Notes: generated from the letters alone by a model not told the origin. DNA of 64,000 nucleotides from Acuticoccus sp. I52.16.1 (GCF_022865125.1 NZ_CP094828.1:3217219-3281218), one strand, 5' to 3'; counted from the first letter of the stretch, positions 55,776 to 64,000 are shown. Numbers and translations are program-made.

Positions 55776-56798
55776 TCAGGCGCGGCGCACGCGCATCCTG
55801 TCGCCCTCGGTCTCCCAGGCGATGTCGCCGCGGCCGGCCATGTAGTTGAGGTGGGCGAGGATCTCGCTGAAGGCGAAGCTGGTCTCGTGCGGGCTGAGCG
55901 CGCGATCGAACAGCACCGGGATGAGGTCCGCGGCGGAGACGGGCCGTTCGTCCGCCGCGTCCGCGATGCGCGCGCAGCGCTCCTCATGGTGCGCGGCGAG
56001 GGCGGTCGCGCGGGCGGCGGCGCCGTAGAAGGGCAGGCGGTGGCCGGCCAGCACCAGCGTATCGTCCGGGATCGTCGCCGCGATCTCGCGCTGCGAGGCG
56101 ATGAAGTCGCCCAGCGGGTCGCCGTGGGGCTCCAGCGCGGTGACCGAGACGTTGGGGGAGATCTTCTCGATCACCTGGTCGGCGGCGAGGAAGAGCCCGT
56201 CGGCCGCGGCGTGGAACATCAGCTGCTCCGGACCGTGGCCCTCGCCGCTCATCACGGCGTAGGACCGCCCGCCGAGCGTCAGCCTGTCCCCGGCGCGCAA
56301 GCGCTCAAAGGTGAAGGGCGGCTTGGAGAGCATGCGCATATAATCGTGCCCCATGGTGGACACGAGCGCGGCGAGGTCCTCGGCCATGCCGTGGCGCACG
56401 TAGAAGCGGGTGTAGGCGCTGGCCGCCAGCAGCTCGGGCGAGTTGAACAGCGTCAGGCACGCGAGGTACGCCGTGCGGCTCATCAGCAGCGGGATCTCCA
56501 GCCGCTCGCACAGCCAGCCGGCCATGCCGATGTGGTCCGGGTGGTGATGGGTGACGATCAGGCCGGCGAACCGCGCCCCACGGAAGGGACCGGCCAGCAG
56601 CGCCTCCCAGGCCGCGACGGTCGCCTTGTTGGAGATGCCGGTGTCGACGATCGTCCAGCCGTCGTCCCCCTCCAGGAAGTAGACGTTGACGTGATCGAGC
56701 CGGAAGGGGAGCGCCAGACGGGCCCACAGGAGGCCCGGCGCGACGGTCGTCACGGTGCCGGGGGCGGGCGGCTCGGCGAAGGGAAACGTCAGGTCCAT
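55776..56798 (-). CDS. MBL-fold metallo-hydrolase
   Basis: A 340-residue metallo-beta-lactamase-fold hydrolase. The metal motif THHHPDH is at 83-89 (H84, H86, D88, H89), with further ligands in GEGHGPEQ and AGHRLPFYG. A C-terminal helical part of about 70 residues (AHHEERCARI, then ETSFAFSEILAHLNYM) resembles the winged-helix-like tail of thioester/glyoxalase II-type members near acyl-CoA dehydrogenase genes. Hydrolysis of an acyl-CoA or other thioester is plausible from context only. The ATG is at 56796-56798; the longer frame overlaps the regulator gene and is a shadow. Confidence 0.84.
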   Translation of the reverse strand: MDLTFPFAEPPAPGTVTTVAPGLLWARLALPFRLDHVNVYFLEGDDGWTIVDTGISNKATVAAWEALLAGPFRGARFAGLIVTHHHPDHIGMAGWLCERLEIPLLMSRTAYLACLTLFNSPELLAASAYTRFYVRHGMAEDLAALVSTMGHDYMRMLSKPPFTFERLRAGDRLTLGGRSYAVMSGEGHGPEQLMFHAAADGLFLAADQVIEKISPNVSVTALEPHGDPLGDFIASQREIAATIPDDTLVLAGHRLPFYGAAARATALAAHHEERCARIADAADERPVSAADLIPVLFDRALSPHETSFAFSEILAHLNYMAGRGDIAWETEGDRMRVRRA

Positions 56799-56926
56799 CG
56801 GGGTCTTTCGCAGGCGGGGCTGCCCAGCCGGTAGCACGCTTCGTTCGCATGACGCGAACGGCGGCCGCACGCCGCGCCCGAACGGCAGCCATGCGCCGGC
56901 CCGGCCGCGGCGCTGCCGCCGCGCGC

Positions 56927-57667
56927 TCAGCCGTCTTCGGCGGCGATGGCGGCGGCGATGTTGCGCATATGGGCGCGGGCGGCGTCCTCGGCGGCGGCCG
57001 GCTGGCCGGCGAGGATCGCGTCGGTCATCGCCTTGTAGGAGGCGAAGCGGGCCGGGCCGGCGACCTTGTAGGAGCGGCGGATCATATGGACCTGCAGGCT
57101 CGGCACGATGCGCATCAGCTCCCGGTTCTGCGACAGGCGGGTAATCGCCTGGTAGAAGCGGTTGCGGGCCCGCACGAACTCGAAGCTCTCGTCGGCCGAC
57201 TGGAAGCCCTGGAGGTGCGCCCAGGCGTCCTCGAAGGCGGTGCGGTCGGCGCCGTCGGCGATGCGCTCGGCCGCCTGGCGGGCCGCGAGGCCGACGCACA
57301 GCTCGACCACCGCGAGCGCGTCGCGCGCCTCCTGGCTGGAGAGGCGGCGGATCTGCGCGCCGCGGTAGGGCAGTACCTCGACGACGCCGTCGGCCTCGAG
57401 GCGCTTGATGCTCTCACGCACGGTGCTGCGGCTCACCCCGTACTGGGCCATGAGGTCCGGTTCGACGAGGCGCTGGCCGGGGACGTAGACCCCCTCGTAG
57501 AGCCCGCGCAGCACGGCGCGGACGAGCTTGGTCGACGCGCTGCAGGCCGCGACCGGGGGGGAATCGGCGGCGGACGGTGCGGATGGGGCACGGTCGACCC
57601 CGGTGGGGGTCGCGGCGGCGGATCTGGGCAAGCAGGCGGCTCCTTCGGCCGGGCGACGATGCGCCAT
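56927..57667 (-). CDS. GntR family regulator, FCD subfamily, next to acyl-CoA dehydrogenase
   Basis: A regulator of about 246 residues with an Ala/Pro-rich lead (1-45), a winged HTH (about 46-112; LVRAVLRGLYEGVYVPGQRLVEPDL, then VSRSTVRESIKRLEADGVVEV) and an FCD domain (about 118-240; ALAVVELCVGLAARQAAERI, then FYQAITRLSQNRELMRIV). The start at 57665-57667 has only a weak ribosome site, and an internal start nearer the HTH is possible. It diverges from the 424-residue acyl-CoA dehydrogenase gene over 109 bases containing a palindrome, and probably controls that gene and the MBL hydrolase. Confidence 0.84.
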   Translation of the reverse strand: MAHRRPAEGAACLPRSAAATPTGVDRAPSAPSAADSPPVAACSASTKLVRAVLRGLYEGVYVPGQRLVEPDLMAQYGVSRSTVRESIKRLEADGVVEVLPYRGAQIRRLSSQEARDALAVVELCVGLAARQAAERIADGADRTAFEDAWAHLQGFQSADESFEFVRARNRFYQAITRLSQNRELMRIVPSLQVHMIRRSYKVAGPARFASYKAMTDAILAGQPAAAEDAARAHMRNIAAAIAAEDG

Positions 57668-57701
57668 GAGTTTCAACGTCGTGCGGTTTATGTCAACCGA
57701 A

Positions 57702-57714
57702 ATCGTCAGACGAT
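57702..57714. promoter_or_regulatory. Palindrome, candidate GntR operator
   Basis: ATCGTCAGACGAT has perfect 6-base arms around a single A. It sits 35 bases upstream of the GntR start and 62 bases upstream of the divergent acyl-CoA dehydrogenase start, the usual place for an FCD-regulator site. Confidence 0.4.
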
Positions 57715-57776
57715 ATTGCCAGCCGATCTTCCGGTGCGTATGACCGCATGGAAGCAGCGCCACCAGGAGACCCAGA

Positions 57777-59051
57777 ATGATCCCCGACAAGACGGACCGC
57801 GTGCTCGAGCTGGAGGCCCGGCTCCTCGAGTTCATGGAAGAGCATATCTACCCCAACGAGGCTCGCTACTACCGCGAGACCGAGGAGCTGGGGCCGTTCG
57901 CGGTGCAGCCCATCGTCGAGGAATTGAAGCCGATCGCCAAGGCGGCGGGACTGTGGAACCTCTTCCTGCCCGATTCGGAGATGGGGGCGGGGCTGAAGAA
58001 CGTCGAATATGCGCCGCTGTGCGAGATCATGGGGCGCTCCCACCTCGCTCCGGAGATCTTCAACTGCTCCGCGCCCGACACCGGCAACATGGAAACGCTG
58101 GTGCGCTACGCCACGCCCGAGCAGCAGGAGCGGTGGCTGAAGCCGCTTTTGGCCGGCGAGATCCGATCCTCCTTCGCGATGACCGAGCCGGACGTCGCCT
58201 CGTCCGATGCCAAGAACATCCAGAGCGAGATCCGCCGCGAGGGCGACGAATACGTCATCAACGGGCACAAGTGGTACACCACCGGCGCCACCGATCCGCG
58301 CTGCAAGGTGCTGATCTTCATGGGGAAGACCGACCCCGACGCCGAGACCTACCGCCAGCAGTCGATGATCCTGGTGCCCAAGGATACGCCGGGCGTCACG
58401 GTGAAGCGCTCGCTGCCGGTGTTCGGCTTCTACGCCGTGCCGGACCGCGCCTCGGAAATCACGTTCGAGAACGTGCGCGTGCCGGCCTCGGCGATGCTGC
58501 TGGGCGAGGGGCGCGGCTTCGAGATCGCACAGGGGCGCCTCGGCCCGGGCCGTATCCACCATTGCATGCGCTCGATCGGTCTGGCGGAGCGCACGCTCGC
58601 CAAGATGTGCAAGCGCACGTCCGAGCGGGTCGCCTTCGGCAAGCCGATCTCCGACCAGTCGGTCACGCGCGAGCGGATCGCCGAGGCCCGCATCATGATC
58701 GAGCAGGCGCGCCTCTTGACGCTGATGGCGGCGCACAAGATGGACACCGTCGGCAACAAGGAGGCCAAAGCCGAGATCGCGATGATCAAGGTCGCGGTGC
58801 CGAAGATGGTCTGCCAGGTCGTCGACTGGGCGATCCAGGCGTTCGGCGGCGGCGGGACCGGCAACGACTTCGGCCTCGCCACGGCCTACGCGACGGCGCG
58901 GATCATGCGCCTGGTCGACGGACCGGACGAAGTGCACCGCGACCAGCTCGCCCGCCTGGAGCTGAAGAAGCAGGCGGCGACGAACAACACCGGCGGCGTG
59001 GGGAACTGGGAGCCGGCGCTCTCGAACCGGGCGCTGCCGCCGACGGAGTGA
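57777..59051 (+). CDS. Acyl-CoA dehydrogenase, ACAD10/11-like branch
   Basis: A 424-residue acyl-CoA dehydrogenase. FAD segments are [16 protein letters not shown] (about 134-149) and [14 protein letters not shown]. The catalytic base is E385 in [18 protein letters not shown], which places it in the branch related to ACAD11 and FadE-type enzymes. GAFGKPI-like and [15 protein letters not shown] segments are present. CCAGGAGAC-like purines precede the ATG. The divergent FCD regulator and the nearby MBL hydrolase suggest an inducible acyl-CoA oxidation unit, substrate unknown. Confidence 0.88.
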   Translation: MIPDKTDRVLELEARLLEFMEEHIYPNEARYYRETEELGPFAVQPIVEELKPIAKAAGLWNLFLPDSEMGAGLKNVEYAPLCEIMGRSHLAPEIFNCSAPDTGNMETLVRYATPEQQERWLKPLLAGEIRSSFAMTEPDVASSDAKNIQSEIRREGDEYVINGHKWYTTGATDPRCKVLIFMGKTDPDAETYRQQSMILVPKDTPGVTVKRSLPVFGFYAVPDRASEITFENVRVPASAMLLGEGRGFEIAQGRLGPGRIHHCMRSIGLAERTLAKMCKRTSERVAFGKPISDQSVTRERIAEARIMIEQARLLTLMAAHKMDTVGNKEAKAEIAMIKVAVPKMVCQVVDWAIQAFGGGGTGNDFGLATAYATARIMRLVDGPDEVHRDQLARLELKKQAATNNTGGVGNWEPALSNRALPPTE

Positions 59052-59087
59052 GGCGGGCGCCGCGCGCACGCTCATGCGGCGCGGCGG

Positions 59088-59280
59088 GGGGCGAAGCCGA
59101 GCGAGGGGAGTTCCCCCCTCGCGCTCCCTCCATCTCGCCGATGGGCAGGCGTTCAGTTCAGACAGCCGCGAAGGGCGGCTGACTGAGCCGAACACCAGCA
59201 TCGAGCCTTTGTCGGGCTGCGGCCGCGTCAAGGGTGAAGGCTGCGCCCGCTTCGCGCCCTTGACCCGGCCGCATCCCTCG
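59088..59280. repeat. Palindrome-rich element between acyl-CoA dehydrogenase and bioY
   Basis: This stretch holds at least two large hairpins. 59151-59169 pairs with 59175-59193 (16 of 19 positions, 5-base loop). 59218-59234 pairs with 59257-59273 (16 of 17 positions, 22-base loop). A third, weaker one is the GAGCGAGGGG / CCCCTCGCGCTC pair near 59098-59126. It has no coding character on either strand. Such mosaics of palindromes are typical of dispersed intergenic repeats in alphaproteobacteria, but copy number cannot be judged from one window. Confidence 0.6.
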
Positions 59281-59298
59281 AGCCGTGCCGGGCGGACA

Positions 59299-59330
59299 AG
59301 AAAAAGGCGGCCGCCGTCGGGGCGACCGCC
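59299..59330 (-). terminator. Intrinsic terminator of bioY
   Basis: On the minus strand GGCGGTCGCC and GGCGGCCGCC form a 10-bp stem (one G-U pair) with loop CCGAC, followed by TTTTTC. It starts 42 bases after the bioY stop and is the clearest rho-independent terminator in the window. Confidence 0.88.
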
Positions 59331-59371
59331 ATGGATTGCCTCGGCCGTCGTCGCCAGGGCGGTGCGCCGGG

Positions 59372-59977
59372 TCAGCCCTTGCGGGCGGTGAGGAGGTGGA
59401 CGGCCGGCACCAGCGTCGCGGCGAGCGCCAGCTTCAGGACGTCGCCCGGCAGGAAGTTCACCATGCCGTACTGGAGCACCCACGCCATGCCCTTGTCGGC
59501 GGCGAAGAGGTAGGACATCCACGCCAGGCCCAGCGTGTAGACCACCGCGGTGGACAGGAAGACCGCCACGCCCATGCGCACGATCGACTGGTCCCAGCCA
59601 CGGCGGGCGAAGGCGCCCATGATGCCGGCCGCCACCGCGAAGCCGGCGAGGTAGCCGCCCGTCGGGCCGGCCATGTAGGCGATGCCGTTGCTGGTGGCAC
59701 TGGAGCTGGTGAAGACGTCCGCCCCCAGTGCACCGAGCGCGAGGTAGGCGAGCACGGTGCCGACGCCAAGCCGCGTGCCGTAGGCGGCGCCGATGACGAA
59801 CACGGCGAACGTCTGCATGGTGATCGGGACGGGCCACATCGGCACGCGCATCTTCGCGGTGATCGCCAGCGCGGCGACGCCGGCGACGACGAGCAGCACC
59901 TCTTTCAGCCGGAGCGCCGCGCCGGTATTGGGGCCGAAGGCCTCCGTCAGCACGCTGTTGGGGGTTGGGGAACGCAT
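59372..59977 (-). CDS. bioY: Biotin transporter substrate-binding protein BioY
   Basis: A 201-residue S-component of the energy-coupling-factor family with six hydrophobic segments. The family signatures are visible: MWPVPITMQTFAVFVIGAAYG, then GPTGGYLAGF (biotin-binding loop) and a C-terminal GMVNFLPGDVLKLALAA. BioY imports biotin, alone or with BioMN; bioM and bioN are not adjacent here. It stands alone between a palindromic repeat and a gene-free gap. No BioR-type TTATCTATAA site is seen upstream. Confidence 0.93.
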   Translation of the reverse strand: MRSPTPNSVLTEAFGPNTGAALRLKEVLLVVAGVAALAITAKMRVPMWPVPITMQTFAVFVIGAAYGTRLGVGTVLAYLALGALGADVFTSSSATSNGIAYMAGPTGGYLAGFAVAAGIMGAFARRGWDQSIVRMGVAVFLSTAVVYTLGLAWMSYLFAADKGMAWVLQYGMVNFLPGDVLKLALAATLVPAVHLLTARKG

Positions 59978-60290
59978 TGAGGTCTCCTAGGCGAGGATGT
60001 GATGGCGGCCGGCGCGCGAGGCGAGGCAGGCGCAGGCCCCGGCCCTGGTGCCGCGATCGGGCCGGGCGGGATGCCGTCGTCTGCGCCGTCTCGGAGGCGC
60101 CGCAACGTGTTACCGCGAATCCTAAAGCAAGTTCATGCCCAAGTGGAGGGGCGTTTGCGCAGTCGCGTGCGGATCCCGGTCGGCCGGCTGTGCGACGTCG
60201 TCGCCGCACGGAGGGGCCGGCGGCGCGGGGAGGCCGGGTGCGGGCATATCGAGCCCGCGCACAGAGGGCGGCGGCGCACGGCGGGACGGA
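59978..60290. other. Gene-free gap between bioY and cysE
   Basis: 313 bases separate the bioY start from the cysE stop; both genes read leftward. The region should hold the bioY promoter. I see no ORF with coding character, no tRNA and no convincing palindrome. Confidence 0.5.
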
Positions 60291-61106
60291 TCAGCTGTCG
60301 CTCTCGGCCAGGATCTGGTCCATCGAGCGCGAGGGGTCGGGGCAGTTGCCGGTGCCGACGACCCGAGCCGGCACGCCGGCGACCGTGGCGTTCGGCGGGA
60401 CCGCCGACAGCACGACCGAACCGGCCGCGATCCGAGCGCAGCGGCCGATCTCGAAGTTGCCCAGCACCTTGGCGCCCGCGCCGACGAGCACGCCCGAGCC
60501 GATCTTGGGGTGCCGGTCGCCCCCGGTCTTGCCGGTGCCGCCCAGCGTGACGCCCTGCAACAGCGAGACGTCGTCGCCGAGCGTCGCCGTCTGCCCGATG
60601 ACGACGGCGGTGGCATGGTCGATGAAGATGCCGCGGCCGATCGGCACCTGCGGGTGGATGTCCACCTGGAGCGCGGCGGACACGGCCGACTGCATCATCA
60701 GCGCCAGATCGCGCCGCCCGCGGGTCCACATCGAGTGGGCGATGCGGTGGGCGGTGAGGGCGTGGAAACCCTTGAAGTAGAGCAGCGGCTCGATCAGCCG
60801 CTCGCAGGCGGCATCGCGGTCGAGCACGGCGACGAGGTCGACCCGGAAGATCTCGGCCAGCGTCGGATCGTCGTCGAGCGCATCGCGGAACGCGTGGCGG
60901 ATGTGCGCGGCGCCGAGGGCGCGGTCCTCGATGCGCGTGGAGATGCGCTCGGCGAGGGCGTCTTCCAAGGAAGGCTGGTCCAGCACCGTCGCGCTGACGA
61001 AGCCGGCGAGCGCGGGCTCGCGGTCGGCAATGGCATGGGCATCGCTGCGGATGCGTCGCCACACGGGGTCGTGCTCGACAAGCTTGGCGGCTGCTGCCTC
61101 ACTCAT
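60291..61106 (-). CDS. cysE: Serine O-acetyltransferase CysE
   Basis: A 271-residue enzyme making O-acetylserine, the carbon precursor of cysteine. The helical N-terminal domain (DPVWRRIRSDAHAIADREP, then RVDLVAVLDRDAACERL) leads to a hexapeptide-repeat left-handed beta-helix (IHPQVPIGRGIFIDHATAVVIGQTA, then GVTLGGTGKTGGDRHPKIG). The ATG at 61104-61106 is chosen because AGGAG lies six bases before it, whereas the ATG two codons upstream directly abuts that AGGAG. The protein ends ILAESDS rather than in the C-terminal Ile that docks into CysK in many CysE proteins, so the cysteine-synthase complex may not form in the usual way. Confidence 0.92.
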   Translation of the reverse strand: MSEAAAAKLVEHDPVWRRIRSDAHAIADREPALAGFVSATVLDQPSLEDALAERISTRIEDRALGAAHIRHAFRDALDDDPTLAEIFRVDLVAVLDRDAACERLIEPLLYFKGFHALTAHRIAHSMWTRGRRDLALMMQSAVSAALQVDIHPQVPIGRGIFIDHATAVVIGQTATLGDDVSLLQGVTLGGTGKTGGDRHPKIGSGVLVGAGAKVLGNFEIGRCARIAAGSVVLSAVPPNATVAGVPARVVGTGNCPDPSRSMDQILAESDS

Positions 61107-61321
61107 AGCCATCTCCTGGCGCAGGTTTCGCCCCACCGACATAGACACGCACACGCGCGTGGCAAATTCAATTGCGTGATGGTTCGATCGATCTCAGACG
61201 AATGGACCATGCCGCCCGCGGCCCGCTCCCGCTGGCCCGTGCCCCGTGCCGAAGAGGCGCGTCGGGGCGGCAAAGTCCGTGGTGTGACAATCGGCGCCGC
61301 CGGGCGTGGGGGCGCCGGGCG

Positions 61322-62077
61322 TCAGGCGCCGTGGCGCTCCAGAAAGTCGAGTACCTTGGCTTTGTGCTCGCGGTCGCCCACGGCGGTCATGTGGTCCTTG
61401 CCCTCGAGGGTGACCGCCTCCGCGTCCGGGATGAGCGCCGCCAGCTCCTCCGGAGAACCGGAGACGGTGTCGGCCGAGCCGGCGACGACGAGCGTCGGCA
61501 CGGCGATCCGGGCGACTTCGTCGGCGCCGAGCACCTGGCGCGAGGCCTGGATGCAGGCCGACAGGGCGGCGAGATCGCTGCCCGTCTGCTCGGCGAAGAC
61601 GCGGTAGGTGAGGGCCTGCGGGTCGGTGATCGCGTCGCGCGAGGGCGCCTTTAGCGCACCGGCGATCATGTCGCTCCCCGCGTGACCGTCGACGAGGGCG
61701 CTCGCCATGCCGGAGAGGACCAACGTGGAGACCCGCTCCGGCGCGCCGAGGGCGGCGAACGCGGCGATGCGCGCGCCCATCGAGTAGCCGAACAGGGTGG
61801 CTTTCTCGATGCCCAGATGGTCGAGCAGGCGGATGGCGTCGGCACCCATCAAGTCGGTACGGTAGAGGTCGGCGTCGTAGACCTTTTCGCTGGCGCCGTG
61901 GCCGCGATTGTCGATCCGGATGGCGCGGCGGCCGCTCTGCACGATGGTGCGCACCCAGGACGTGTTGGCCCAGTTCACCGCCTTGTTGGAGGCGAAGCCG
62001 TGGATCATGAGGACGGGCGCACCCTCGCCTTCGTCGGCGTAGTCGAGGGTCAGGCCGTCGCTCGTGAAGGTGGCCAT
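61322..62077 (-). CDS. Alpha/beta-fold hydrolase
   Basis: A 251-residue hydrolase of the esterase/haloperoxidase type. The oxyanion segment MIHGFASNKAVNW is at about 24-36, the nucleophile is S99 in GYSMGAR, and the acid and His lie in AGSADTVS and EGKDHMT near the C-terminus. The substrate is unknown. The ATG at 62075-62077 shares one base with the ferredoxin stop (TGATG), so the two are cotranslated, although a functional link is not obvious. 215 bases without a visible gene separate its stop from cysE. Confidence 0.85.
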   Translation of the reverse strand: MATFTSDGLTLDYADEGEGAPVLMIHGFASNKAVNWANTSWVRTIVQSGRRAIRIDNRGHGASEKVYDADLYRTDLMGADAIRLLDHLGIEKATLFGYSMGARIAAFAALGAPERVSTLVLSGMASALVDGHAGSDMIAGALKAPSRDAITDPQALTYRVFAEQTGSDLAALSACIQASRQVLGADEVARIAVPTLVVAGSADTVSGSPEELAALIPDAEAVTLEGKDHMTAVGDREHKAKVLDFLERHGA

Positions 62078-62397
62078 CAGGCCTGCTCTTCGGGGATCCG
62101 CACGACGAGGCCGTCGAGCGCGTCGGTCACCTTGATCTGGCAGGAAAGGCGCGAGCCGGGCTGCACGTCGATCGCGAAGTCGAGCATGTCTTCTTCCATC
62201 GGGCTGGGCTTTCCGGCGGCGGCCTGCCAGGCATCGTCGACGTAGACGTGGCAGGTTGCGCAGGCACAGGCGCCGCCACACTCCGCTTCGATGCCGGGGA
62301 CCATGTTGCGCACTGCCGCCGACATCACCGTCGCGCCATTTTCGGCGTTCACTTCAAATGTTTGCTCGTCGTGGGTGATGTAGGTGATCTTGGCCAT
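62077..62397 (-). CDS. [2Fe-2S] ferredoxin, adrenodoxin type
   Basis: A 106-residue ferredoxin. The cluster ligands are C40, C46, C49 ([13 protein letters not shown]) and C86 (LSCQIKV), the spacing of adrenodoxin/putidaredoxin-type proteins. Such ferredoxins serve cytochrome P450s, Rieske oxygenases or Fe-S assembly. With no hsc/isc genes or P450 nearby, its partner is unknown. The ATG at 62395-62397 gives the usual [10 protein letters not shown] start. It is cotranslated with the downstream hydrolase. Confidence 0.92.
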   Translation of the reverse strand: MAKITYITHDEQTFEVNAENGATVMSAAVRNMVPGIEAECGGACACATCHVYVDDAWQAAAGKPSPMEEDMLDFAIDVQPGSRLSCQIKVTDALDGLVVRIPEEQA

Positions 62398-62749
62398 GAA
62401 CCCTCTCAAGTGCCGCCACAGTACGGCCGATGCTGCGGCGGACATAACGGTTCCGGATGGTCCGTCAAGCAATCGGGTGGGGGAGGCAGGGTTGCCGGGC
62501 GGGCGTGGTGCAAACTTGTGCCGCTCAAGATCTTTTCGATGCAATTTTCAACGAATACCAGAATTAACCAACGTGATGCACAAAAGGCACACTTCCTTGT
62601 ACCCGCTAGGCGAGTGTGGCATTAGCAAACCATTAACGTTTTGACTCGGCCGCACTGGCCGGTTTGTGTCGAAGCGTGGCAAAAAGGCCACTCCGAGGCT
62701 GCGGCGATCCTGCCCGCCTCCGCGTAGCGTACGACCCAAGGCGACGATC
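62398..62749. promoter_or_regulatory. AT-richer divergent promoter region upstream of the RgsE/GPR-like gene
   Basis: 352 bases between divergent genes, notably AT-rich from about 62530 to 62650. It contains a TTAACC half-site at 62564-62569 and the near-complete CtrA-type site described separately at 62622. No gene is visible in it. Confidence 0.5.
62622..62637 (+). promoter_or_regulatory. CtrA-like binding site
   Basis: TTAG-CAAACCA-TTAAC fits the CtrA consensus TTAA-N7-TTAA with one mismatch and the preferred C after the second half. It is 113-128 bases upstream of the RgsE/GPR-like ATG. CtrA is the cell-cycle master regulator of alphaproteobacteria, which suits a polar-growth gene. Confidence 0.5.
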
Positions 62750-64000
62750 ATGGCGATAGACCCGCACCGCAAGGCTTCCTCGGAGTCGGACCCCGCCGAT
62801 GCGGCGCTGTCCGCAGTCGAGGAAGCGCTGAAGTTCGATCTTGGCCCTTCCGACGAGGGGGACGACGCGCCGGGCGACCTCGCCGCGGGGATCGAATCCT
62901 CCTTGTCCGGCCACGCGCCGGAGGACGCCGCGCCCGCGGCGGAGGCGGAAGCCTTCGCCCCGGCCAACGACGCGCCGGAGGAGCAGCCGAGCCGGCCGCG
63001 CCGCCGCCGTCACCGGGCGCTCGCCAAGCAGCAGGCGGCCGCAAACGACGATCGCCGCCGCTTCGAGGAGGCCGAGCGTCAGGGCCGCCGCCGCGGCTTC
63101 ACCGCGGTCTCCTTCGCCGTCGTCGCATCTATCGCATGGGCGGCTGTCGGGGGGCTGATCGCCGCCGGGCAGATCGCCGCCGCCGGGCTGATGCCGTTCC
63201 TCCAGTCGCCGGTCGCCTACGCGATCCTGGGCGCCGTGGTCGGCCCTGTCCTCCTCTTCATGATGGTCGCCTTCCTCGCCCGCCGCTCCGAGGAACTGCG
63301 GGCCACGTCGCTGGCCATGACCGGCATCGCCCAGCGCCTGACAGAGCCGGAGATCAACGCGTCCGAGGGTGTCGCCAACATCGGCCAGGCGATCCGCCGT
63401 GAGGTCGCGGGCATGTCCGCCGGCATCGAGCAGGCGCTGGAACGCGCCTCCGAGCTGGAGGTGCTGGTTCACCGCGAAGTGTCGGCCCTGGAACGCTCCT
63501 ACGGCGACCACGAGGCCAAAATCCGCGCCCTCTTCGAGGAACTGGTCGCCGAGCGCGAGACGCTGATGGCCAATTCCGACCGCATGCGCGACGAGCTGGA
63601 GACCGCCAAGTCCGGCCTCGCGGTGCTGGTCAACGAGCTGCAGGACGTCGTGTCCACCAAGCTCAGCGACACGACGGCGATGATCGGCCAGTCGATCCAG
63701 GGCGAGAGCGCCCGCATCGTCGAGGATCTCAAGTCCTCCGGCAACGAACTGCTGAACGCGCTGACCACCACCGGCGACAGCTACGTCACCCGCCTGTCGG
63801 AGCGTTCCGAGACGCTGTCGCGCACCCTGGTGGAGCGCGGCGACCTCGTGGGCGAGCAGCTCGCCACCGCGTCCGAGACCCAGGCCGCCGCCGTCGAAGG
63901 TTACGTCACGGCGCTGATCGATGCGCTGAACAGCCAGTCGAACGCCACGATCGACGCGGTGAAGTCCGCGTCCGAGGGTCTCGTCGGATCGCTGCATTCC
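62750..64000 (+). CDS. rgsE: RgsE/GPR-like polar growth protein, N-terminal part (continues past window)
   Basis: An open frame of 417 codons with no stop before the edge. Residues 1-115 are acidic then Arg-rich and probably cytosolic. Two membrane segments follow at about 117-145 and 155-176. From about 180 on the protein is a continuous heptad-rich helix (LTEPEINASEGVANIGQAIR, then VHREVSALERSYGDHEAKIR and repeated Ser/Thr-rich SERSETLSRTLVERGD-type segments). This layout fits the giant growth-pole-ring protein GPR of Agrobacterium (RgsE in Sinorhizobium), a coiled-coil, apolipoprotein-like protein needed for unipolar growth. AAGG precedes the ATG at 62750. Full length and identity need sequence beyond the window. 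Confidence 0.68.
   Translation, partial: MAIDPHRKASSESDPADAALSAVEEALKFDLGPSDEGDDAPGDLAAGIESSLSGHAPEDAAPAAEAEAFAPANDAPEEQPSRPRRRRHRALAKQQAAANDDRRRFEEAERQGRRRGFTAVSFAVVASIAWAAVGGLIAAGQIAAAGLMPFLQSPVAYAILGAVVGPVLLFMMVAFLARRSEELRATSLAMTGIAQRLTEPEINASEGVANIGQAIRREVAGMSAGIEQALERASELEVLVHREVSALERSYGDHEAKIRALFEELVAERETLMANSDRMRDELETAKSGLAVLVNELQDVVSTKLSDTTAMIGQSIQGESARIVEDLKSSGNELLNALTTTGDSYVTRLSERSETLSRTLVERGDLVGEQLATASETQAAAVEGYVTALIDALNSQSNATIDAVKSASEGLVGSLHS

Noticed and set aside
57693-60209. Open frame of 838 codons on the minus strand spanning acyl-CoA dehydrogenase, repeat and bioY
   Set aside because: It crosses three unrelated features in a non-coding frame. The part over the palindromic block reads as the kind of spurious peptide often translated from such repeats.

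Overview
The window is about 64 kb of GC-rich DNA with dense, mostly GC-ending genes. It suggests an alphaproteobacterium of the Hyphomicrobiales (Rhizobiales) type. The reasons are a hutF-type histidine pathway with a HutC repressor, a BioY biotin transporter, many ABC uptake systems tied to small catabolic operons, and, at the right edge, a two-membrane-segment coiled-coil protein resembling the polar-growth factor RgsE/GPR, preceded by a CtrA-like site. I see no insertion sequence, prophage, CRISPR array or rRNA. One tRNA gene (anticodon CAT) is present. No genus can be assigned from the sequence alone.

Layout. 1-0.85 kb: start of a molybdenum-hydroxylase operon (Tat-exported [2Fe-2S] subunit, then an FAD subunit cut by the edge). 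1.2-3.7 kb: tcuAB (tricarballylate oxidation). 3.7-10.6 kb: scattered catabolic genes (a BKACE, a class III aminotransferase, a DadA-like oxidase, an M20 amidohydrolase) and a cardiolipin synthase. 10.6-18.6 kb: a leftward operon with a complete oligopeptide-type ABC transporter, a phosphotriesterase-like hydrolase and a GSA-type aminotransferase, with a GntR/FCD regulator reading away from it.

19.8-35.4 kb is the main feature: a histidine-utilization locus. hutC lies at one end and hutI-hutH-hutU plus divergent hutF at the other. Between them are a HisC-like aminotransferase, an HMG-CoA-lyase-like enzyme, a family III CoA-transferase, a CitE-like lyase, a four-gene amino-acid ABC transporter and a D-2-hydroxyacid-dehydrogenase-like protein. 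AT-rich palindromes around GTATATAC recur at hutC, the aminotransferase, the CoA-transferase/lyase divergent promoter and the hutI/hutF divergent promoter. HutC therefore probably controls the CoA-dependent module together with the classical pathway. hutG is not in the window.

35.4-40.7 kb: a sensor diguanylate cyclase, the tRNA, and a GGDEF-EAL protein whose EAL domain lacks one metal-binding Asp. 40.8-53.8 kb: a biuret/carboxybiuret nitrogen-scavenging cluster. It has atzF in an operon with a peptide-type ABC transporter, and biuH with an NCS2 permease, atzG and atzE, each operon having its own paralogous LysR regulator. 53.9-59.1 kb: two acyl-CoA dehydrogenases, an MBL-fold hydrolase and a GntR/FCD regulator. 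59.1-62.4 kb: a palindrome-rich repeat, bioY, cysE, an alpha/beta hydrolase and a ferredoxin. 62.75 kb to the end: the start of the RgsE/GPR-like gene.
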